Assembly: GCF_020889785.1 (NCBI RefSeq)
Contig: NZ_JACMYK010000049.1
Span: 1 to 47,324, forward strand
Direction: 5' to 3'
Length of the DNA: 47,324 nt
Source of the DNA: Bradyrhizobium acaciae
Lineage (GTDB): Bacteria > Pseudomonadota > Alphaproteobacteria > Rhizobiales > Xanthobacteraceae
Positions 25,443-34,000 of the stretch are shown one piece after another. The position numbers and the translations under genes are program-made. A model generated the notes under the pieces. That model saw nothing but the letters and a program-made list of their open reading frames with translations. It was not told the DNA's origin and made no database searches. Numbering within the stretch: position 1 is the first letter of the stretch; each line of letters begins with the position of its first letter.

Positions 25443-25918
25443 TGTCCGATACGTTGCAGTCCCTCGACCAGCTTTCGCAGGTCAAGCCGGCCACTCCCGA
25501 CGCGCCGAAGTATGTCAAGAAGGTCGACAAGTTCAACCGCGCCTACGCCACCGGCAAGCGCAAGGACGCGGTCGCCCGTGTCTGGGTCAAGCCCGGCTCG
25601 GGCAAGATCTCGGTCAACACCCGCGAGTTCGAAGTCTATTTCGCTCGCCCGGTGCTGCGCATGATGATCCAGCAGCCGCTGGTCGCTGCCGCCCGTAACG
25701 GCCAGTATGACGTGATCTGCACTGTCGCCGGCGGCGGTCTCTCCGGCCAGGCCGGTGCTGTCAGACACGGCATCTCGAAGGCTCTGACGAATTTCGAGCC
25801 CGAGCTGCGCAGCGTCCTCAAGAAGGGCGGCTTCCTGACCCGCGACTCCCGCACGGTCGAGCGCAAGAAGTACGGCAAGGCCAAGGCCCGCAAGTCCTTC
25901 CAGTTCTCGAAGCGCTAA
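25442..25918 (+). CDS. rpsI: Ribosomal protein S9 (uS9)
   Basis: A 158-residue protein with the alphaproteobacterial N-terminal extension of about 30 residues. The core follows: YATGKRKDAVARVWVKPG, GQYDVICTVAGGGLSGQAGAVRHG, and the basic tail ending KARKSFQFSKR that reaches the ribosomal P site. It overlaps the rplM stop by one base and is followed by a clear intrinsic terminator 48 bases downstream, so rplM-rpsI is a complete two-gene operon. Confidence 0.97.
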   Translation: MSDTLQSLDQLSQVKPATPDAPKYVKKVDKFNRAYATGKRKDAVARVWVKPGSGKISVNTREFEVYFARPVLRMMIQQPLVAAARNGQYDVICTVAGGGLSGQAGAVRHGISKALTNFEPELRSVLKKGGFLTRDSRTVERKKYGKAKARKSFQFSKR

Positions 25919-25965
25919 TTCGAGTCCTAAAATTCGCGGCAATTGTCGCGTGCATCGAGTTGCAG

Positions 25966-25989
25966 AGGGCGCCGCGAGGCGCCCTTTTT
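25966..25989 (+). terminator. Intrinsic terminator of rplM-rpsI
   Basis: A perfect eight-pair stem AGGGCGCC-GCGA-GGCGCCCT runs into five T residues. It lies 48 bases after the rpsI stop in the right orientation. This is a textbook Rho-independent terminator. Confidence 0.9.
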
Positions 25990-26029
25990 GCTGTGCCCAA
26001 ATCGGGCGTGCTTCGACGGGAATTAGCGC

Positions 26030-26045
26030 AGTTTTCATGAAAACT
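26030..26045. promoter_or_regulatory. Perfect 16-base palindrome upstream of the diguanylate cyclase
   Basis: AGTTTTCATGAAAACT is a perfect palindrome with no spacer, 122 bases before the GGDEF gene start. It stands out in GC-rich surroundings and lies between the rpsI terminator and the next gene, so it can only serve that gene. A regulator site is the simplest reading; the regulator is unknown. Confidence 0.5.
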
Positions 26046-26166
26046 TGCGTGTGCGTGCAAACGAAATTGGAACTCGGGCCTTCTAGCCTGCGGTCTCGCA
26101 CTGGCGCTGCATCACCGTATTAATTGCGCCTGCGAACGTTGCATCACACCGGGCTGGGGTGACTCT

Positions 26167-27384
26167 ATGTCGTTCGATCCATCGACGCTTTATTTGTTCG
26201 CCACCATGGTCGCGGGCATGCTCGGCGCCATGCTCTGGTTGTTCGGCAGGCAGGAGAATATCCCCGCGCTGAAATGGTGGGGCACGGCCTATCTGCTCGG
26301 CGCGGTCTCGGTCGCGCTCTGGACGGTCGGCAGCTCGACGCTCGATCCCATGGTCCTGCTGGGCCTCAATGCGATCGGCTTCGCCGCCTGCGGCATGGTC
26401 TGGAATGCCTCGCGGATCTTCCACGGCCGCAAGGCCAACCTGCTGGGCCTCGTGCTCGGCCCGGTCGCGTGGATCGGCGCCATGACGACGGTGGCGGATC
26501 CGGCGATGCGGCTGACCATCGGCGCCGGGATCGTGGCGATCTATGCCGCGCTGACCGCCTCTGAACTCTGGAGCGAGCGCCGCCGTGCGATGCAGCGGCG
26601 CTGGATTGCGATCGCCATCCCGGTTGCTCATGGCTGTGTCCTGATGCTGCCGATCCTGGTCGGCGACCTGCTGCGACTGAACGGCCAGAATTTCATCAGC
26701 ACCTTCTGGGTCACGCTGTTCTCGATCGAACTCGTTCTGTACGCGATCGGCACGGTGTTCGTGATCTTCATGATGGTGTCGGACCGCGCCGTGGCCGTGC
26801 ACAAGACCGCTGCGTCGATCGATCCTTTAAGCGGCATGCTCAATCGCCGCGGCTTCTCCGAGGCCTGCGCGCGCGTGATCGAACGCGAGGCCAATGGCGG
26901 CCGGCCGGTCACCGTGATGATCTTCGACATCGATCATTTCAAGTCGATCAACGACCGGTTCGGCCATCCCGCGGGTGACGAGATCCTGAAACTGTTCTCC
27001 GCCGTGGTGGTCAACAGTCTCAGGATCAGCGATCTGTCGGGCCGGATCGGCGGCGAGGAATTCGCGGCACTGCTGCCGTGCTCGCTGGAGGAGGGCGTGC
27101 TGGTCGCCGAGCGGGTGCGTGAGGCGTTCGAGAACAGCAACATCACTTGCGAGGACGGCGCGGTCGACACCACGGTCAGCATCGGCGTCGCCGGTGGGCC
27201 CGCCGGGACCGAGCTCGAGGTGCTGCTGGCCTCGGCCGACACTGCGCTCTACCAGGCCAAGCGCGGCGGCCGGAACCGGGTCGAGGCTGCTGAGGAGCTG
27301 CCGCTCTCGCTGGAGAACTGGCGACGCAAGACCGCGGGCCTGTCCGCATCGGCGCGGCAAAAGCCGGCGACTGCCCGCGTGTGA
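26167..27384 (+). CDS. Membrane-bound diguanylate cyclase (GGDEF)
   Basis: A 405-residue protein with an N-terminal half of about six membrane helices (residues 5-205) and a C-terminal GGDEF domain. The domain has DPLSGMLNRRGF, FDIDHFKSINDRFGHPAGDEIL, and the active-site loop RIGGEEFAALL. An RISD motif five residues before GGEEF forms the classical product-inhibition I-site. It should therefore make cyclic di-GMP and be feedback-limited. The membrane part is of the seven-helix-like sensor type without a periplasmic domain; its signal is unknown. A palindrome at 26030 may control it. A small membrane protein gene follows by 32 bases. Confidence 0.92.
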   Translation: MSFDPSTLYLFATMVAGMLGAMLWLFGRQENIPALKWWGTAYLLGAVSVALWTVGSSTLDPMVLLGLNAIGFAACGMVWNASRIFHGRKANLLGLVLGPVAWIGAMTTVADPAMRLTIGAGIVAIYAALTASELWSERRRAMQRRWIAIAIPVAHGCVLMLPILVGDLLRLNGQNFISTFWVTLFSIELVLYAIGTVFVIFMMVSDRAVAVHKTAASIDPLSGMLNRRGFSEACARVIEREANGGRPVTVMIFDIDHFKSINDRFGHPAGDEILKLFSAVVVNSLRISDLSGRIGGEEFAALLPCSLEEGVLVAERVREAFENSNITCEDGAVDTTVSIGVAGGPAGTELEVLLASADTALYQAKRGGRNRVEAAEELPLSLENWRRKTAGLSASARQKPATARV

Positions 27385-27416
27385 CTGCGGTAACGACCGG
27401 TTAACCATTCGATCCC

Positions 27417-27665
27417 ATGCTTTCGGGCATGGAGTCGATCCGCACCCGCAATCCGCAATCAGCCCTGATGTCACTCGAAGCCGACGCGGTTTCCGCGCGC
27501 AGCGGCTTCGCCTGCCTGTTCTCGGACTCGGATGAATACGAGACCGCGCTGATCGCCGAGCGGCGCGCGCAGGGGCGGTATGAGCCGCCGAAGAGCCGAT
27601 GGCCGATCGTGATGCTGCTCGGCCTGTTGCTGATGGTTATCGGTACCGTCCTACTCTTCAACTGA
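27417..27665 (+). CDS. Small single-pass membrane protein, unknown function
   Basis: An 82-residue product whose first 60 residues are polar. It ends in a single hydrophobic helix (WPIVMLLGLLLMVIGTVLLF) followed only by Asn, so it is tail-anchored with the polar part in the cytoplasm. No domain is recognised. It lies 32 bases after the diguanylate cyclase stop in the same direction and overlaps the 3' end of the convergent permease by eight bases. Alternative ATG at 27429. Codon use and helix placement argue for a real gene, but it is short. Confidence 0.55.
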   Translation: MLSGMESIRTRNPQSALMSLEADAVSARSGFACLFSDSDEYETALIAERRAQGRYEPPKSRWPIVMLLGLLLMVIGTVLLFN

Positions 27666-28824
27666 GTTGCGGCGCGCTCGACGGAGCGTGCGCCGGCGCC
27701 TGATCCTCTGCCTTGAAGTGATCGATCATCACCTTGGCGATTGCCATCAGCGGCAGCGCCAGCGCCAGACCCCAGACGCCGAACACGACGCCGAGCAGGA
27801 TCTGGAACGCGAACAGCGTGGCCGGCGGGATGTCGAGCGCCTGGCGCTGGATGATCGGGGTCAGCACGTAGCTTTCCAGCGCGTGCACGCCGAGGAACAG
27901 GACGAAGGCCGACAGCGCCGCGATCCAGCCGGTTGCCAGGCTCGCCAGCACCACGATCAGCCCGCCGAGGATGGCGCCGACCGTCGGGATGAAGGCGAGC
28001 AGGCCGGCCTGGATGCCGAGGATGAACGAACTCGGAATGCCGATGATGGCAAGCCCGATCCAGGTGACCAGGAACACCGCCGCCATGGTGATGATCTGGG
28101 CGAGCAGCCAGCGCTGCAGCGTCTCGCCGATGTGGTCGACGATGATGGTCGCCTGAGCGCGGTATTTTGCCGGCGCGATGAACAACAGCCCGGCGCGGTA
28201 GATGCCGGGCTGAGCCGCGAAGGCGAGCCCGAGGAACAGCACGATGAAGAAGTTGCCGACCACGCTGACGGTGCCGAGCAGCACCTTCAGCGTCTGGCTG
28301 ATGATGGCGCCGCCGCTCGAGGCCAGTGCGCCGGCGCCGGGGATGCCGTGGGACTGGGACGCCGCCGCCGGGGTCGTTGTCGTCGTCGCCACCGCGGTGC
28401 CTTCGCCCTTGGCCTCGCCGGCGGCATTGGTGAAATCGAGATAGCTGGTATCGACGCCATGCTGCTCGAGGAACTCCTTGACGCTGCCGAGCTGCGACTT
28501 GATCGTGTTGCTGAGCACCGTGGCCTGCTGCGCGATGGTGGCGCCGCCGAGGAACACGATCCCGGACAATAGGCCGGCCATCGCCAGGCAGACGATCGCA
28601 AGCCGCAGCGCGTGCGGCAGCCCGGTCAGCCGGCCGAGCAGGGTGGTCATGGCATTGAGGCCGACCCCGAGCAGCATGCCCGCGAACAGCAGGAACAGCG
28701 TCGCGGCGAACTGCCAGGCGAACAGCAGCAGGGCGGCGAACAGCACAACGCCGATGCCGCCGACGGCGATCGCCCATGCCAGGTCGTTGCGGGCCTGCAG
28801 GCGATTGTCAGCCGAATCTGTCAC
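27658..28824 (-). CDS. AI-2E family transporter (PerM/YhhT type permease)
   Basis: A 388-residue protein with the eight-helix arrangement of this family. It has an N-terminal pair of helices, a soluble linker, and the C-terminal signature GIPSSFILGIQAGLLAFIPTVGAILGG with HALESYVLTPIIQRQALDIPP. Family members include transporters of AI-2 and Na+/H+ exchangers; specificity cannot be inferred. The linker holds a low-complexity Thr/Ala/Ser insert (about residues 145-170). It stands alone, with 285 bases of gene-free sequence upstream before the PuuD-like gene that contains GC-rich direct repeats of CCGGGCG but no clear site. Confidence 0.85.
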   Translation of the reverse strand: MTDSADNRLQARNDLAWAIAVGGIGVVLFAALLLFAWQFAATLFLLFAGMLLGVGLNAMTTLLGRLTGLPHALRLAIVCLAMAGLLSGIVFLGGATIAQQATVLSNTIKSQLGSVKEFLEQHGVDTSYLDFTNAAGEAKGEGTAVATTTTTPAAASQSHGIPGAGALASSGGAIISQTLKVLLGTVSVVGNFFIVLFLGLAFAAQPGIYRAGLLFIAPAKYRAQATIIVDHIGETLQRWLLAQIITMAAVFLVTWIGLAIIGIPSSFILGIQAGLLAFIPTVGAILGGLIVVLASLATGWIAALSAFVLFLGVHALESYVLTPIIQRQALDIPPATLFAFQILLGVVFGVWGLALALPLMAIAKVMIDHFKAEDQAPAHAPSSAPQLS

Positions 28825-29109
28825 GGGTGATTCCCCCTTCGCGGACGATGTCCGGAGCAGTCTTTGGCGAAAATCCCGCCGGGATCAAGCTGCCCGGACC
28901 GTCCCGGTTTGCCGCTGACGGGCGGTGGCATCCGGCACGACCGCCGGGCGCCGGGCGCCGGGCCGGACCTGGGCTTCCCGGGGGCGAATCTGTGCAGGTC
29001 TGCAAGCCCCCCTGTGCAGATATAGACGGTTGATCCGGCGGGAACTCGAAGGCATGATCGTCTCCGCGACGTCGCAAACTTAGAAGAATCATTGCGCGAG
29101 ACTTCAATA

Positions 29110-29880
29110 ATGAGACGGCCCGTGGTCGGCGTGATCGGAAACGCCCATCGCATCGAAAATCGTTTCACGGTCCAGATGGTCGGAGAGCGCAACCTGCGCG
29201 CGGTTGCCGAGGTCTCGGGGGCCGTGCCCCTGATGTTCGCCGGCAGCCCCGAAATCACCGAGGTTGGCGCCTTGCTCGACGTGGTCGACGGCGTCGTCCT
29301 GACCGGGGCCCGCGCCAACGTCCATCCGACGCGCTTCAACATCGAGCCTTGCGCCGCTCACGAGCCCTACGACATCCACCGCGACGACGTTGCGCTGGCG
29401 TTGTCGGAAGCCTGCGTCGCGCGCGGGGTGCCGATCTTTGGAATCTGCCGCGGCCTCCAGGAGATGAACGTCGCCTTCGGCGGTTCGCTGCATCCGGAGA
29501 TCCGCGAGATTCCCGGCCGCATGAACCACCGGATGCCGCGGCTCGAGAACGGCGAAATCCATCCCGATCCGACCGTGGTGTTCGCCGACCGGCACGACGT
29601 CGCACTGACGCCCGGTGGTGCATTCGCCAAGATCCTCGGCCGCGAGACCATTCGCGTCAATTCGCTGCACGGCCAGGGCATCCTCGAGCCCGGCAAGCGC
29701 GTCGTGATCGAGGGGGTCGCCGAGGACGGCACCATCGAGGCGATCCGCATCGCCGATGCCCCCGGCTTTGCGCTCGGCGTGCAGTGGCACGCCGAATACG
29801 ATCCGCAGCGCAATCCGATCAACCGCGCGCTGTTCGAGGCATTCGGCGACGCGCTGCGCGAGCGGCGGCGGGCGGCGTAG
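29110..29880 (+). CDS. Gamma-glutamyl-gamma-aminobutyrate hydrolase family protein (class I amidotransferase, PuuD-like)
   Basis: A 256-residue peptidase C26-type enzyme. The nucleophile cysteine sits in PIFGICRGLQEMN, and the His-Glu pair sits in GVQWHAEYDPQ near the end. The LTGARANVHP segment early on and GSLHPEI after the nucleophile are typical. PuuD releases GABA from gamma-glutamyl-GABA in putrescine breakdown, and relatives act on other gamma-glutamyl amides. No polyamine genes flank it here, so the substrate is open. ATG at 29110 is favoured over 29092. An inverted repeat follows 19 bases after the stop. Confidence 0.85.
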   Translation: MRRPVVGVIGNAHRIENRFTVQMVGERNLRAVAEVSGAVPLMFAGSPEITEVGALLDVVDGVVLTGARANVHPTRFNIEPCAAHEPYDIHRDDVALALSEACVARGVPIFGICRGLQEMNVAFGGSLHPEIREIPGRMNHRMPRLENGEIHPDPTVVFADRHDVALTPGGAFAKILGRETIRVNSLHGQGILEPGKRVVIEGVAEDGTIEAIRIADAPGFALGVQWHAEYDPQRNPINRALFEAFGDALRERRRAA

Positions 29881-29898
29881 GGAGCGGCAAATGCCGTT

Positions 29899-30020
29899 GT
29901 CGTCCCTGCGAAAGCAGGGACCCATACGCCGCGGCGCGTGTTGTGAAACGGGATCGTCGATCCGGCGTCGCTCAACAATGGCTGCCGGTGGTTATGGGTC
30001 CCTGCTTTCGCAGGGACGAC
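29899..30020. repeat. 122-base repeat with perfect 28-base inverted ends
   Basis: The element's ends are perfect 28-base inverted copies (29899-29926 and 29993-30020), and each end itself contains the hairpin GTCCCTGCGAAAGCAGGGAC. The spacer of 66 bases is unremarkable and non-coding. No transposase or target duplication is visible. It resembles the palindromic 'GTCCCTGCGAAAGCAGGGAC' family that I associate with Bradyrhizobium-type genomes. It lies between the PuuD-like gene and the convergent aldo/keto reductase. Confidence 0.8.
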
Positions 30021-30104
30021 ACTGAGTTTGTTGCGCGGACGTTGGGTCATAACTTTCGCATTCTCGCGAGGGTTTCGCTTCGCTCTATCCGTCCCGCCAG
30101 TCCC

Positions 30105-31139
30105 TTATCGCAAGCCGGCAGACCGGCGAAACAGGCGCTTGAGGTCGGCCGCCGCGGTCTGCCCGGATTGCAATTGCTCATTGCGATCGTGCTGAACCTG
30201 TTGCGGACGGTAGGCCTCTTCGAGGGTATCGAGCTCCTGATCGGTGAACTGGATAGAGAGCGCGGCAACGGCATCGTCGATGTGGTGGAGCTTGGTCGCG
30301 CCGAGGATGGGGGCCGTCACGGCTGGGTTGTGCAGCAACCAGGCAAGCGCGACCTGGGCGGGCTTGCAGCCGCGCGCCTGCGCCACGGCGAATACGCGAT
30401 CGATCACCGCGTCGTCTTCCGGACGCGAGAAGTCCTTCACGACGCGTGAGCGCTCGGTGTTGTCGCGGCGGCTGCCGGCGAGCAGTCCCCGCGCAAGCGG
30501 GCTGTACGGAATGACTCCGACACCCTGATCGAGACAGAGAGGAATCATCTCTCGCTCCTCCTCGCGATAGAGAAGATTATACTTGTTCTGCATGGTGACG
30601 AATTTCGTCAGACCGTTGGCTTGTGCAAGCGCCTGCAGCTTGGCGAACTGGAACGCGTGCATGCTCGATGCGCCGATGTGCAGTGCCTTGCCGGCACGCA
30701 CCACGGCATCGAGCCCCTCGAGGATCTCCTCGCAAGGCGTAAGGGGATCGAGACGGTGGATCTGATACAGGTCGACATAGTCGGTGCCGAGGCGACGCAG
30801 GCTGTCGTCGATGGCGTGTCGGATATGCTTACGCGACAATCCTCTCTGATTGGCGTTGGTGCCCGTCGCAAAAAATACCTTGGTTGCGATGACGACCTGA
30901 TCCCGTCCTGCGGCGTAGCGCTTTACGGCGCGCCCGAGAATCTCTTCGCTGAGGCCGGACGAATAGGAATCGGCGGTATCGAAGAAGGTAAAGCCAACCT
31001 CAAAGGCACGACGATAATGATCTTGCGCCTGCTCCTCGCTCAGCGTCCACGGCATCCAATCCTTCGATCCATAGCTTGAACACCCGAAGGCAATTCGCGA
31101 CACCTGGATTCCGGTGTTCGCGAGCGTTCCATATTTCAT
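30105..31139 (-). CDS. Aldo/keto reductase
   Basis: A 344-residue NADPH-dependent reductase. The catalytic tetrad is visible: Asp and Tyr in FFDTADSYSSGLSEE, Lys in VVIATKVFF, and His in DLYQIHRLDPL. ASSMHAFQF and the IPYSPLARGLLAG block follow. Length and the WMPWTLSEEQA insert fit the AKR11/YajO-like branch that reduces aldehydes and sugar aldehydes. Several starts are possible; AAGGA seven bases before the ATG at 31139 (MKYGTL) decides it. It diverges from the ABC transporter/monooxygenase block, so it may reduce an aldehyde released by those enzymes. That link is inferred. Confidence 0.9.
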   Translation of the reverse strand: MKYGTLANTGIQVSRIAFGCSSYGSKDWMPWTLSEEQAQDHYRRAFEVGFTFFDTADSYSSGLSEEILGRAVKRYAAGRDQVVIATKVFFATGTNANQRGLSRKHIRHAIDDSLRRLGTDYVDLYQIHRLDPLTPCEEILEGLDAVVRAGKALHIGASSMHAFQFAKLQALAQANGLTKFVTMQNKYNLLYREEEREMIPLCLDQGVGVIPYSPLARGLLAGSRRDNTERSRVVKDFSRPEDDAVIDRVFAVAQARGCKPAQVALAWLLHNPAVTAPILGATKLHHIDDAVAALSIQFTDQELDTLEEAYRPQQVQHDRNEQLQSGQTAAADLKRLFRRSAGLR

Positions 31140-31237
31140 CTGCATATCCTTCACTGTCGCGCGGGCCTTTACGAGATGTCTCATCACGTGTGGCCTCAAA
31201 CTATGGAATATCTTGTCTGCCGAAATGGTCTAGTTTG

Positions 31238-31250
31238 CTTGCACTGCAAG
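31238..31250. promoter_or_regulatory. Palindrome between the aldo/keto reductase and ABC permease genes
   Basis: CTTGCA-C-TGCAAG is a perfect 13-base inverted repeat. It lies 99 bases before the reductase start and 50 bases before the permease start, the only symmetrical element in this divergent gap. It is a candidate operator controlling the whole block; the regulator is not encoded next to it. Confidence 0.5.
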
Positions 31251-31299
31251 GGTACGGTCGCAAGCGTGATCACCGCCCGTAGCGTATTAGGGCATGGTC

Positions 31300-32142
31300 A
31301 TGTCAGTCGAGTCGATCGAATCCGTTGTTGATGTTCAGACGACCACAGGCAAGAACAGCCGCACAACGCTGCGCTCGCTCACCGCCAAACTTCCGTGGAT
31401 CGTCATCATTCAGATCGCGGTGGTCGCCGCGATCCTGCTCGCCGTGCAGATGGCGGTCGACAGCGGCGCAGTTAAACGAATCTATCTGGCGTCACCGACG
31501 CAGATTCTTGCTGCTTTCCCTCAGCTCTTCACCAGGGAGAATTTGCTGTTTCATCTTTCGGTGACGCTCGCCGAGGCCGGCGTCGGCGTGGCGCTGAGCG
31601 CGATCCTCGGCATTGCGACGGGCATCGCCATGGGCCTGTTCCCGAAGGTGCATCGGTTTCTCAACCCGTTCCTGATCTGGTTCATGGCGATCCCGAAGGT
31701 CACCATCATTCCTCTTCTCACGCTCTATCTGGGCCTCGGCTTCGAACACAAGGTGTTCATCATATTCCTGTTTTGCTACTTCCTGTTCGTCTTCAATACG
31801 ATCGCTGGCATCAAGCAGGTACAGGACAATCATATCAAGGTCGCACGCGCGCTCGGAGCGACGCAGCGGCAAATCATCTGGAAAGTGGTGCTGCCGTCAG
31901 CCGCGCCATCGATCGTGGCCGCGGTCCGCATCGAGGCGGCGACCTGTCTGCTTGCAACCCTGTTCGCCGAGATCGTCGCCTCCAAGGCCGGCGTCGGCAA
32001 CCTCCTCAACAAGCTCTCGGGCATCTACGACACGGCCGGTGTCTTCGCCCTCGTCATTCTCGTTACGTCGATCGCATTGCTGATCATCTATCTGGTGGAT
32101 CTGCTCGAGCGGCGTGTCTTGCTCAAGTGGAAATACGTCTGA
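31300..32142 (+). CDS. ABC transporter permease (SsuC/TauC type)
   Basis: A 280-residue inner-membrane permease of the nitrate/sulfonate/taurine family with about six helices. The cytoplasmic EAA loop reads IKVARALGATQRQIIWKVVLPSAAPSI, which contacts the ATPase, and the SVTLAEAGVGVALSAILGIATG segment is conserved. AGGG seven bases before the ATG at 31300 favours it over the ATG at 31294. The binding protein follows after 51 bases and the ATPase after that, so the importer is complete. With the downstream flavin monooxygenases, a sulfur- or nitrogen-containing organic substrate is likely. Confidence 0.9.
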   Translation: MSVESIESVVDVQTTTGKNSRTTLRSLTAKLPWIVIIQIAVVAAILLAVQMAVDSGAVKRIYLASPTQILAAFPQLFTRENLLFHLSVTLAEAGVGVALSAILGIATGIAMGLFPKVHRFLNPFLIWFMAIPKVTIIPLLTLYLGLGFEHKVFIIFLFCYFLFVFNTIAGIKQVQDNHIKVARALGATQRQIIWKVVLPSAAPSIVAAVRIEAATCLLATLFAEIVASKAGVGNLLNKLSGIYDTAGVFALVILVTSIALLIIYLVDLLERRVLLKWKYV

Positions 32143-32193
32143 CCGATCCCGGTTTCGCGTCTTCCCGTCACCGCTCCGTTCGAGGGATCGATC

Positions 32194-33192
32194 ATGCGCT
32201 CACCAAGCCTTTCGGCTCGTCTTCTTGTTTTGACCGCACTCGCTCTCGGCATCTTCGCGGCGGCCGGTACAGAGGAAAAGAAGACTCTCAAGCTTCAGGA
32301 TACGACAAGCTATACGCAGCAGCCCATCGTGTTCGGCGTCGAGAAGGGGTTCTTCGCCGAAGAAGGTTTGAACGTTGAGTTTGTGGGGACGCAAGATCCG
32401 GTCACGGCCACCTCGCGCGGCGATGTGACCTTCGCCTTTGGTCCGACCAGCGTCTATCTGCGCGCTGCGGCCTTGGGAGCGCCGATCAAGATCGTCTCCG
32501 CCGCCTTCCGCTCGAAGGGGCCTTATTTTCTGATCGCCCGGAAGGGCATCAAGTCCTTTGCGGACCTGAAGGGTAAGACAATCGGCGTTGGGCCCGACAC
32601 AAGCGGCAACCTGGCGTCGGTCGCTCGCTACCTCCTGAGAGCCGAAGGTCTCGATCCCGACCGCGACGTGACGCTTTTTGCCGCGGGCGCAACCGAAAAA
32701 GCCTACGGCGCGCTCGAAACCAGCCAGGTCGACGCCACCATCATCCATCAGCCGTTCGCGGCTCTCGGTGAGATTGAGGGGGTCTCGACCACGCTTGCTC
32801 GTGCCTGGGACTACCTTCCGACCTATCACACGGGAGTCCTGATCGCTGGCGACGCGGTGATCGCCCGGGACCCTGACCTGCTGCGGCGGGGCCTGCGGGC
32901 CTACTTCAAATCCTACACTTACGCCAAGGCGCATTACGACGAATACCTGCCTTGGCTGCAGGCCCGTTTGAAGATCAATCCGGAGGCGGTGAAGCGCGCC
33001 ATCTATCAGGAGGACGACGTCTGGGACGCCAATCCGGCGATCGATCCGAAGGCGATCCACGACACGCAGCAGCTGGAGATCGATGTCGGCAACCAGAAGG
33101 AATTCTACGACGCCGCCAAATACATCGATGAGCGCTTCATCCCCCAGGATTATGTGAAGCCATTCGTCTATCCCGGGCGCAAGACGCAGTGA
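32194..33192 (+). CDS. ABC transporter substrate-binding protein (SsuA/NMT1-like)
   Basis: A 332-residue periplasmic protein with a signal peptide (hydrophobic LLVLTALALGIFAAAG, no lipobox). It then has the SsuA/NMT1 fold: QPIVFGVEKGFFAEEGLNVEF, SFADLKGKTIGVGPDTSGN, YLLRAEGLDPDRDV, and DATIIHQPFAALGE. The family binds sulfonates, taurine, nitrate, thiamine precursors and similar small polar molecules. The residues around GPDTSGN and HQPF line the ligand site, but the ligand cannot be named. It is the second gene of the importer, and its stop is immediately followed by the ATPase gene. Confidence 0.88.
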   Translation: MRSPSLSARLLVLTALALGIFAAAGTEEKKTLKLQDTTSYTQQPIVFGVEKGFFAEEGLNVEFVGTQDPVTATSRGDVTFAFGPTSVYLRAAALGAPIKIVSAAFRSKGPYFLIARKGIKSFADLKGKTIGVGPDTSGNLASVARYLLRAEGLDPDRDVTLFAAGATEKAYGALETSQVDATIIHQPFAALGEIEGVSTTLARAWDYLPTYHTGVLIAGDAVIARDPDLLRRGLRAYFKSYTYAKAHYDEYLPWLQARLKINPEAVKRAIYQEDDVWDANPAIDPKAIHDTQQLEIDVGNQKEFYDAAKYIDERFIPQDYVKPFVYPGRKTQ

Positions 33193-33213
33193 GTGAGCAG
33201 GAGCGCAAAGGGT

Positions 33214-33984
33214 ATGCCAGCCTTCACCATCAGGTCCCTCGATAAAATCTATCCTGGCGCGCCGCCGGTGCGTGCGCTGAGCAACATCAGCTTCTCGGTC
33301 GAGGAGGGCGAGTTCATCGTCCTGCTTGGTCCGAGCGGTTGCGGCAAGAGTACGCTTCTGGAAATTCTCGCCGGGCTGCAGCAGCCGAGCGGCGGCTCGG
33401 TGCTGTTTCGCGACAGGCCGATCATCGGTCCGGGTGGAGAGCTCGGTGTCGTCTTCCAGGATGCCTCGCTCTACCCGTGGCGAACGGTTGCGGCCAATGT
33501 CGGCCTCGGGCTCGAATTGCGCGGGGTGGACAAGGTCCAAGCCCGCCGATTGGTCGAAGAGCAGCTATCCCTGGTCGGGCTCGACGGCTTTGGCGGCAAG
33601 TTTCCGCACCAGATCTCCGGCGGCATGAAGCAGCGTGCCGGCATCGCGCGCGCACTCGTCAATGATCCCGACGTGATCCTGATGGACGAGCCTTTCGGAG
33701 CGGTCGATTACGTCACGCGCAACAAGTTGCAGGAAGACCTGATCCGGATCTGGCAGCAGCGCCGCAAGACTATCGTTTTCGTGACCCACGACGTTGGCGA
33801 AGCCGTGTTCCTTGCCGATCGTATTGTCCTGCTCTCACCGCGGCCCGGACGGATCGCTGAGATCGTCACCCTCGACCTGCCGCGACCGCGTCGGCGGGGC
33901 GACATCGAGCTTCTGCAACACGAAGCCCGGATCTATGAGGCACTGCGCGCGCTGGAGCCAGCTGCGACAGCAACCGTGGCTTGA
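33214..33984 (+). CDS. ABC transporter ATP-binding protein (SsuB/TauB type)
   Basis: A 256-residue ATPase with complete motifs: Walker A GPSGCGKST, Q-loop VFQDASLYPW, signature ISGGMKQRAGIARAL, Walker B VILMDEPF and the H-loop THD. A GTG directly after the upstream stop (33193) is possible, but GGAG ten bases before the ATG at 33214 makes MPAFTIRS the better start. It energises the preceding permease and binding protein. A monooxygenase gene follows 16 bases after the stop, and all five genes read as one operon. Confidence 0.92.
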   Translation: MPAFTIRSLDKIYPGAPPVRALSNISFSVEEGEFIVLLGPSGCGKSTLLEILAGLQQPSGGSVLFRDRPIIGPGGELGVVFQDASLYPWRTVAANVGLGLELRGVDKVQARRLVEEQLSLVGLDGFGGKFPHQISGGMKQRAGIARALVNDPDVILMDEPFGAVDYVTRNKLQEDLIRIWQQRRKTIVFVTHDVGEAVFLADRIVLLSPRPGRIAEIVTLDLPRPRRRGDIELLQHEARIYEALRALEPAATATVA

Positions 33985-34000
33985 CAGAACGGAGATCAAA

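Noticed and set aside
28825..29109. Structured RNA in the GC-rich gap before the PuuD-like gene
   Set aside because: Only short CCGGGCG direct repeats are seen, without a consistent long stem or terminator.
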